This document shows positions 1 through 6,500 of a stretch of 14,982 nt of DNA, one piece after another. Origin of the DNA: Nephromyces sp. MM_2019. Lineage: Eukaryota; Apicomplexa; Aconoidasida; Nephromycida. How positions within the stretch are numbered: position 1 is the stretch's first letter; every line of letters begins with the position of its first letter. The stretch is taken from positions 108,102-123,083 of the forward strand of contig JADHZB010001399.1 in the NCBI GenBank assembly GCA_015657535.1, in the 5' to 3' direction. A program made the translations under genes and the position numbers. Below the pieces are notes generated by a model, which saw only the letters and a program-made list of their open reading frames with translations, was not told the origin of the DNA and searched no databases.

Positions 1-120
1 GTGTACATACACCTCAGCTCTGTGTGTATTCTCCGTGTCTTTGACTGCCTGATGGAAGAGGTGTACATACACCTCAGCTCTGTGTGTATTCTCCGTGTCT
101 TTGACTGCCTGAGGGAAGAG
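1..120 (+). repeat. Two-copy 60-bp tandem repeat carrying the palindromic motif
   Basis: Bases 1-60 and 61-120 are identical except at position 53/113 (T versus G). Each copy opens with the palindrome-like GTGTACATACAC. The near identity means a recent duplication. The array starts at the window edge and may extend upstream. It falls in the inferred intron before exon 1. Confidence 0.95.
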
Positions 121-165
121 GGGTGGATACAGCTGTGTGATTATTATGAGTTTTACTGTTTGCAG
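1..165 (+). other. Intron upstream of first visible exon (partial)
   Basis: This TG-rich sequence has no sustained coding character and ends in a pyrimidine-rich stretch and TTTGCAG at 159-165, a good 3' splice site. Positions 1-120 are a 60-bp tandem duplication. The donor site lies outside the window. Confidence 0.55.
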
Positions 166-309
166 GGCTTGAGGATTTGGTAGGCTACTTGCTTGAACTG
201 AATAATAAGAATGGTGGTGTGCTTAGAAGCTCATCTCATCATGTTTCCTGCAAAAACAGCCTCTCAAATATTCAGAGTATGATGGATTCTCTCCAAAAGC
301 TAAACTACG
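166..309 (+). CDS. Gene A, first visible exon
   Basis: The exon is preceded by TTTGCAG and followed by GTAAGAAC, a near-consensus donor. The first two bases finish a codon from an unseen exon. The frame then reads LEDLVGYLLELNNKN and later SNIQSMMDSLQKLNY, ending one base into a codon. The residues suggest an amphipathic helix, asparagine linker and second helix. The frame stays open past the donor into TG repeats (to 407), but the exact phase match to 868 supports the donor at 310. Confidence 0.7.
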
Positions 310-1759
310 GTAAGAACCTGGGTGGTGTACATACACCCCCCATAAGCTTTTACGCCAAAAGTAACTTCTTCGTGTTGATTTTGAAGTGTGTGTGTGTGTG
401 TGTGTGAGTGTTTCAACTCTTAAATTAGTTGATTTTAAGCGAGTTAGTTAGACTCACATTGCATTGCTACTCACTTGTGCTTTTGTTCTTGGTATAGTGT
501 GGTAGAGTGTGTGTGTGTGCAGTATTTTATTTTGTGTGTTGTGTTTTTGTGTGCTCGTTCCTTTCACCTCATAATTAGCTCACTCTGTGCTCTTTTTTGT
601 TTTGCTTGTTTCTCGAGGGCTCTGGTACAGCTTTACGCTTTTCATCTTCTCTTGATCTTGTGAGTTTCCTTACGGAATTCTCCGTTATTTTATGTGTGTG
701 TCCCTCTTCCATCTCAATTTGAAGTGCTTTTTTTCATCCCTGCTATTCTGCCTCTTCTGCTTCATCTTCTTCATCTTCTTCTTTCTCACTTCTCCATCTT
801 CTTTCACCCCTTTAACTTGTTTTCTTCATCTCTTTTTCATTTGCTTCTTAAACACACCTAATTTCAGCGTTTTCAAGCTCTCTTGATGAGGATTTTCTGG
901 AGCTTCTATTACAGAATAAGAGCATCTTTCCATCAAAAATGCTGCCTCCATCTTTAGCTCATAGCTATTCACTGATTAGAGTCGATCCTAGTATATATGA
1001 TGCTAGCTTCCCAGACAGCGAAGCTTTCGGTAGATATACATCATCTTCACTACAGGCGGGAGTAACAAATGACAGTAACACACTATCTTGTAGGAATCTC
1101 CTGTTTCAAAATCCACAAGAATTTGAGGATTTCTTAGTTTCTTTACTGTGGATTCTTCGCGATTTCTTCAGTGAAGACTTCTTTAATACTGGAAATCATT
1201 CTCGCAGCGTAAAAGCAGGTAATTCTAGCGAAATCGAGGTATCTACCGCTGTGATTGATGCAGAAAGCTCAGCCTTGCGTACTGGAAGGTTAAATAGTGG
1301 TGAAAGCCAGCAGATTCATGCTGATGAAGCAAGTGGTGTTGTTTGGAAAGCTGTAGCTCCTGGATGGTCTGCTGTAGAACAGGATATTCAGCGAACGAAG
1401 GAGCTTTTAAGGCTGCTTGTAGTCGTTATTAGAGCTAACAACTTGATGGCCTCTCTGGGATATGCTTTAGCACTGAAGATGGGAAGAGAAGAACTAGAAA
1501 AAAATCCGGATTTTGTTTTGCTGAAGGTGTGTACGCTTTGGTGGAATCGCCACTTTTTTTGGGTTGTGTGCATGTGTAGGTGGATCTGTATAGGTGTGTA
1601 TGGAGGTTTCTCTGGAGGTCTCGCTGGATAGGTGTGTATAGTTGGCTATGTATAGGTTTGTATAAGTGGCTAACTTTATATGTGTGAGTGGTTTTTTATG
1701 TGTGTGTGGTTCTCTCTGTATTCGTGTGGGCGACTCTCTCTCTCTCTATCTGTAGGTCG

Positions 1760-1797
<38 letters not shown>

Positions 1798-3467
1798 ATC
1801 AACTTCACTTGTTTAGGTTGCTTGTATCATTCCTCTATCTTCACCTGTTTCGTCTTCTTCACTTTTTGATTTATTTGAATCCTCAGCTTTCATAATGACT
1901 TCTCATGGAATCTCTTGCTTCTTATGATTTCCTTGGTCTCTCGGTTTGCTTCCATCCGCTTCATTTTGTTCATCTTCACATTTAAAATTGACATACACAC
2001 ACACACACACAAACACACACGTAACGTCGCTAAAGCTTGTGGAATGTGTCAAAATCACACTCAAACCACGCTTCAGCTACTGCTTGCACACATGCCTACC
2101 CATTTAGAGAAAAATAACACGCACACACACTCTACCACAACTGTACTTACACTAACACGCTCTCAAGTACGAGCCCACGAACAAGGCGTCACCCACTTTC
2201 TCTACAGGAGGCTCTAGTGTTTAAGCCTACCAAATTTGCTGAAGATAGCCTAAATCCTGGTATACGTCGCTCTCCAGCTAGAGCTTCTATAGAAGTGGAG
2301 GAAGAATCCCAGTTTCGATCTTTCACACACATTCCCGCCTTCCTTTCAATGTGCTTATTGAGTGAATCTGAGCAGGTTAAAGAGGCATCGTTTCTTCTTA
2401 TTCATAGCTTTAAAGTTCAGGCATTACAGGCAACAAAGTCTGCCGTGTGTCTGCATCTGCAGGATATTCTGCAGATCTTTCAATCTGAGCTTTTGGAGGT
2501 TTGTTTAGCATCTTCTCGCATTTCTCAGTATGCAGACAGCTTCTCTGAAACACGCGATACTACGCTCTCAAGTGCTGTTGGTAAGTGATGTAGTGGTTTA
2601 TACAGTGTTCATACATCGTCGAATGCAAGTTTTTTGCAGAACTCTTGTGTGTGTGCTTTTGCTCAAATGTGTTTTGAGCTTGCTTTTACGGTGTGTTTGT
2701 TGTGTGTTGGTAGGTTTTTGCCATTGAGACTTGCTTGGGGAGCCTTTTTGCAGGCTGTACCTCTAGCTCGCGATTTTGGTAGCATGCAGTTTATGGGCTT
2801 TGATTAATGTGTGTGTGTGTGTGTGTGTGTGTCATTGCGAGTGTATTGGTGTGTGTGTCATTGCGAGTGTATTGGTGTGTGTGTCATTGCGAGTGTATTG
2901 GTGTGTGTGTCATTGCGAGTGTATTGGTGTGTGTGTCATTACGAGTGTATTGGTGTGTGTATTGGTGTGTGTGTCATTACGAGTGTATGGGTGTGTGTTC
3001 GTGTGCGTAAGTGGTTTTGAGTATGCATGTCTGTGTGGGTGTTTCTGAGAGTTGATATGTGTGTGAGTGTATGGGTGTTTGCGGCTGTGTGCGGATGCTG
3101 GTATGCAAGTTTTTCCCTGTTTATTTCTTTCTGCGTATATCTATGCCTCTTTGTGTGTCTGTTATTTTGGCTTAAAAGTTTTCTACTGCTTGATACCTCT
3201 GTGAGAAGGTCTCTTTGTTGTTCCTCACCTTCTTTCGCTTGTTCGTTTCTTTCTGCATTTTCCGTGTATATACACGTATACTTAACTTTTGAACCACTCT
3301 TTTGCCATGCAGAAAAGCTTTTATTGCAGCTTAAACCTTCTAATTCCACAAAGAAGCTCATCTTTGAAGTGTGCAACTTTCTAAACGATGGAGCTGCTGT
3401 TGCAGGGTAATCTTCATGCTTTTCCTTACAAAATATTCGCTCTTTTGCCGTTTTTATTTTCAAATCC

Positions 3468-3509
<42 letters not shown>

Positions 3510-3514
3510 TTTTT

Positions 3515-3550
<36 letters not shown>

Positions 3551-6500
3551 GCAGGGGAATATGTGAGTCGTCTATATTCTTGCTGATGTGTGCTCTTTTC
3601 TACATGCTTTGGCTGCTTTGCTTTGTATCAGCAGCGTCTTTTTTAATGTGTGAGTGTTTCTAAGTGTAGCTGCACTCGTGTGTGCGTGATATGTATGTTC
3701 ATAGACGTGTGGAGATTCCTATTGAAGTAAATTTTGCTGCCTAACTGCTGATGCATCTCTGTGTGTGCGAATGATGCTCACACTTTCGCACTTATGTTTC
3801 CTCAGGAGGACTTTTGCAGACTGGAGATTGGTGTACCAAACAAAGCTCTGCTTGGCTGAGGAGTTAGCTTCTTCTTATGAGAAGCTTGAAAATAGCCTCG
3901 ATTTGGCTATGAAAAGCCTGCAGACTTGTGAAGACGGCCAGGAGGTCTTCATGAAAGAAGCGATGATTGAGGGGATTAATGCAGGAGAGAAGCCTGAGAG
4001 GGTGATACCCCACCATGATTTGCTATCATTTGAAGAGGCTTCAAAGCCTGAGAAATCTAATTTTGAGGTTGCAGCTTCCACAGCTTCAAAGCTTCCAACT
4101 TCCACTGCTTCCTCTGCCCAGCAGACGATCGTTGATTCTTCAATTCTGTCATCCTTTTCGAAAACCTCGAACACACGATTTGCTTCATCTTCAAATGAAT
4201 TTGTAGGATCTTCCACATCATCTTTACTGTATTCTGCCAGCTTCACTCCCTCTTCATCATATTTTACTGAGATTTCTACTGCCGAAAAGTTACTGAAGAA
4301 GTGGTGGGAAGATTACCAGCCGATTGCTCAGGTTTTTTGCTATTATATTTGAAGTGTATGCTCACTAAAAGTCGCTGAATATCTCTTTTTAAACGGAGAT
4401 ACCTAATATATGTGTGTGCATGCTCTGTGTGTGCTTTCCCTTACGTCCCTGCTGTGTGTGACCCCTAACTTGCCTACTTTGTGTTCCCCCTTTTCATCCC
4501 TCTTGTGGGTCCCCTCGGCTTCTCTCCTATCTGTCCCTCCTCTCCTGTGTGCTACTGCCTGCTCTCCTGCGACTTGATAATGCGTATAAAACGACTCTTT
4601 TTGAATCTACAACAAGAAATTGCCTTGTGTGTGTGTTGCTATAGGCGTTGATGAATCTTTCTTTCTTGGAGGACTTGATTTATGTAGCAGCAGAGGCGAT
4701 TCCTAGTGAGAATGAAGGTGAAAAAAATGACAGTTTTTACCTTTTTGTGTGTACTCTGTTGCTGGAATGCTGATTGCTGGTCTTATGTGTGTGACGCTGA
4801 AAGCGTATGTTTTGAGTGTCTCGCACGTGTGTGAATTGTGCATGCATGTGCTATACTAGTTTTTCTGCTTTTCCCTGTGTGCGTGATGCTGTATGCTCTT
4901 CTCCATTTTTTTTCCCTACTGTGCGTGTAACAACATCATGACATTCTATAGCCCCATTTTGACAGCAAATGCCCTATTTTTTCTACTATTTTACAGCGAA
5001 AATGAGGTGCTGATGTATATACATAATCTCAAGACTATCTGACGTGTTTTTGTGTGTCTTCTCTTTCGCTCTATATACTCTGGCTTTCTTTTTAATCCCT
5101 GCAAAAAGCAAAGGAGTCTGAAACTCGCATGTGCCGTTAGCCTATTAGCTTTCAGTGTATATACACCGGATTATACGTGAGGGTTAGAACTCAAATTCTT
5201 CCCCCTTTGCTACTCTTAATGTGATTTTTCTCTTCAATCCATGTATTTTATGCTTGCAGACGATATTTTTATCTCAAGAAAGACAATGAAAATGAGCCTG
5301 CTAGATGTTCGTGTGTGTTTGGAGCAAAGGCTTTCGTCTTCCTGCCCCTTCCTTATCACCATTGAGAGGATCAGAGAAATTGAATGGTGTGATGGAGCCC
5401 TTGGGGGATGCAATTTTATGAGCGTGTGTGTCGCGAAGTTTTTTCTTGGTTGAGTGAATTGGTTTCTCCTTTTTTTTGACAAAGTAGAGGTTTGTGTGTT
5501 GGGAATGGTGCCTTGAGAGGTTTACCATCGTTTTGTTTGCCAATATGTGCGTAAGGTGAATAATGAGCATCATTTGCAGCCTTGCTTTTACCGTCGGCAA
5601 TTTTTCCGGAAATGTAGTGTGTTTTATCATTAGGATTGTGTGCTCTCCTGGAAGTGTACATACACCGCTTAGTTTATGTGAGAGGTGATTTTTGCTACAA
5701 GAAATGTGCATACTAGTGTATCCCCCCTGTAACTTATTCTAGAGTTGTTTTTTACCAGGTGTACTTACACCCTTTATGCTAAACCCCCCCAATACGCTGT
5801 GAATGTCTTTGTGTAGTACTACGCTCCATTCACTATCTGCCTTTTTTTTTATATTGCGGAATGTATGTTCACTTGCCTTGTTTGTAACTGCCTGGGTGGG
5901 CATCTTCTCTTAAGGTCGATTCAGAGCATGAAGATACTCTGAATGGCAGCACTATACCACTTGTGCGCGTAATATTCCTTGAGTTAGCTCTTCGGGAGCT
6001 CTGCGTTGTGAATTTGTCTGTCTTTTGCTGGGTGGGTATTTTTTGACTTTTTTTTTGCCCAGCGGATGATTGTGCTGTTTGGTCTAAATTCTCTTATGTA
6101 ACCGTTTATTTCTGCATCTTTTATCAATATATTGTTTTGCATGTGCTTTTACTTGGGAGCATGGTATTATTGTTTGATATTTCTCTTTGTGTGTGAAATT
6201 TTTTTTTTGTCGAAAGAGTCTACACTGCTCTCTTTCTTCGAAATGAGGGAGCTATTATGTTATCTGCTCTTTTAGAATGGGAATTCTGTGTGCTTTCCTT
6301 CATCTTATGAAGTCATAGCTTTGTGATTTGTTTCCGTTTTTTACACCTCTCCTCATCCTCTACAATTGGGCTCTCTATGTGTTGCAGTGTGATAAGAAAG
6401 AGTTGCACTCAGCGGAATTTCCTCCTGTTCAAGCCTTTACTGTCGGAAAAACCCTTGAACAGCCAATCACGACTGCAAAATGATGCGAAAAACTCGTTTT

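Larger units (their letters stand above)
1527..2207 (+). other. Gene A intron with complementary TG and CA tracts
   Basis: The intron runs from GTGTGT to TCTACAG. The left half is TG-rich, with (TG)n at 1763-1796. The right half is CA-rich, with a CA run at about 1995-2020 and more ACAC words to about 2160. The two tracts could pair in the pre-mRNA. A degenerate 24-bp tandem duplication sits at 1628-1675. Confidence 0.65.
2581..3312 (+). other. Gene A intron with 26-bp minisatellite
   Basis: The intron runs from GTAAGT to GCCATGCAG and is TG-rich throughout. It holds the minisatellite at about 2807-3000 and the palindrome at 3264-3275, 37 bp before the acceptor. Open frames across the array are repeat artefacts. 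Confidence 0.65.
4718..5259 (+). other. Gene A intron with two palindromes
   Basis: The intron runs from GTGAAA to GCTTGCAG and is T/TG-rich. It contains TGCATGCA at 4839-4846, ATGTATATACAT at 5013-5024 and GTGTATATACAC at 5155-5166. An internal TTTTACAG at 4989-4996 could act as an acceptor, but the frame after it stops within a few codons. Confidence 0.6.
5424..5914 (+). other. Gene A intron with two palindromes
   Basis: This intron lies between the preferred exons 7 and 8. It carries GTGTACATACAC at 5654-5665 and GTGTACTTACAC at 5759-5770 (GG/CC-extended), plus a C run near 5722. Minus-strand open frames across 5234-5711 lack features of a gene and overlap exon 7. Confidence 0.5.

Noticed and set aside
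2732..2795. Small exon near 2754-2778 between two AG/GT sites
   Set aside because: A 25-nt insert would break the phase match between 2580 and 3313.
2833..2990. CRISPR-like regular repeat
   Set aside because: The spacers are (TG)n rather than unique, repeats are directly adjacent, and the DNA is eukaryotic.
2776..3463. Several overlapping forward ORFs of 67-127 codons and a 174-codon reverse ORF
   Set aside because: They are read from TG repeats and the 26-bp minisatellite. The Cys/Val or Thr/His repeats shift with frame, and the reverse ORF also crosses exon 4 on the wrong strand.
3875..4246. Reverse 123-codon ORF and forward 63-codon ORF at 4015
   Set aside because: Both are other-frame shadows of the serine-rich part of exon 5.
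5234..5711. Reverse ORFs of 81-136 codons
   Set aside because: They overlap each other and exon 7, have CA-repeat style His/Thr content, and no splice or start support.
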